In this document: positions 19,731 through 20,110 of the stretch, piece after piece | Numbering within the stretch: the first letter of the stretch is position 1 | Layout: the number at the start of each line of letters is the position of its first letter | The notes under the pieces: generated by a model | Told to the model about the DNA's origin: nothing | Seen by the model: only the letters and a program-made list of their open reading frames with translations | The model's database searches: none | Made by a program: the position numbers and the translations under genes | Origin: Apostichopus parvimensis | Taxonomy: Eukaryota > Echinodermata > Holothuroidea > Aspidochirotida > Stichopodidae | Assembly (NCBI GenBank): GCA_000934455.1 | Contig: KN887063.1 | Coordinates: 81,973 to 102,082, forward strand | DNA length: 20,110 nt | Reading direction: 5' to 3'

Positions 19731-20110
19731 AACAGTGATGTTCGTTGTGTTAGACTGGACCAGTCTCATGCTCTTTGATTGGTTGGGACCTTTCCACTAA
19801 CTTTAATAAATTGTACAATTCTTCTCTTGATCTTCTGAGCTACTTAGATTGTACAATGGTCCAGTTTGATTGCATTTAAAACATGCACACATGTAAAGCA
19901 GTGAGATTGCATATAGTATGTAGGCTACAGTATGTGTGTCATGGTAAACAAATTCATGTGATCAAACCTTCTGGGCAGGTCTGGTTACATGTCTCACTAT
20001 TTACACTTGAACTCTATAATATTAACTTTAAGAATTTATGGAATATCACCAAATTATGACACTACAGAAGAATATGTATGCATCCGTTTATCCTTACGTG
20101 CATCTCCCTT
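19731..20110. other. Non-coding right edge
   Basis: AT-rich sequence without recognised coding or RNA features. It includes TGTACAATT and ATTGTACAAT words about 45 bp apart (19813 and 19848), forming a short inverted pair. Confidence 0.5.

Overview
This is a eukaryotic, intron-rich, AT-rich window, almost certainly from a marine deuterostome invertebrate. An echinoderm is my best guess, from the protein's similarity to the vertebrate form, the many AGGCCTA-type words and the many small tandem arrays. The species cannot be fixed from the sequence alone. None of the long open frames is a bacterial-style gene.

The one gene I can support firmly is on the + strand at the left end: the last six coding exons (607-690, 1221-1345, 2131-2242, 2857-2947, 3745-3872, 4816-4938) of MAU2/SCC4, the TPR subunit of the NIPBL-MAU2 cohesin loader. 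All junctions have GT-AG borders and keep the frame. They give the C-terminal 220 residues and the stop codon. The start of the gene lies to the left of the window.

The introns hold two structures worth noting. Intron 2948-3744 carries decayed tandem copies that include the 3' end of the exon at 2857-2947 and its splice donor. Intron 3873-4815 carries nine copies of a 34-bp minisatellite with a small palindrome in most units. After the stop codon comes a long 3' flank with a plausible 3'UTR intron (5561-6104), a G-rich minisatellite (6350-6467) and a 27/32-bp minisatellite (about 7411-7860).

From about 8 kb to 17.3 kb I find no convincing gene. This intergenic DNA contains a hammerhead-ribozyme-like fold typical of Penelope-like retroelements (minus strand, 11320-11358), a MITE-like foldback (13704-13830), two diverged copies of a dispersed repeat, G-quadruplex tracts, microsatellites and a poly(A)-ended retroposon-like segment.

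At 17.3-17.6 kb the sequence becomes promoter-like: a CACGTG E-box, a forkhead-type palindrome, GCCAT motifs and a possible splice donor. A short open frame with a strong start context lies at 19539. Together these may be the 5' end of a second + strand gene that continues beyond the window, but this is weak.
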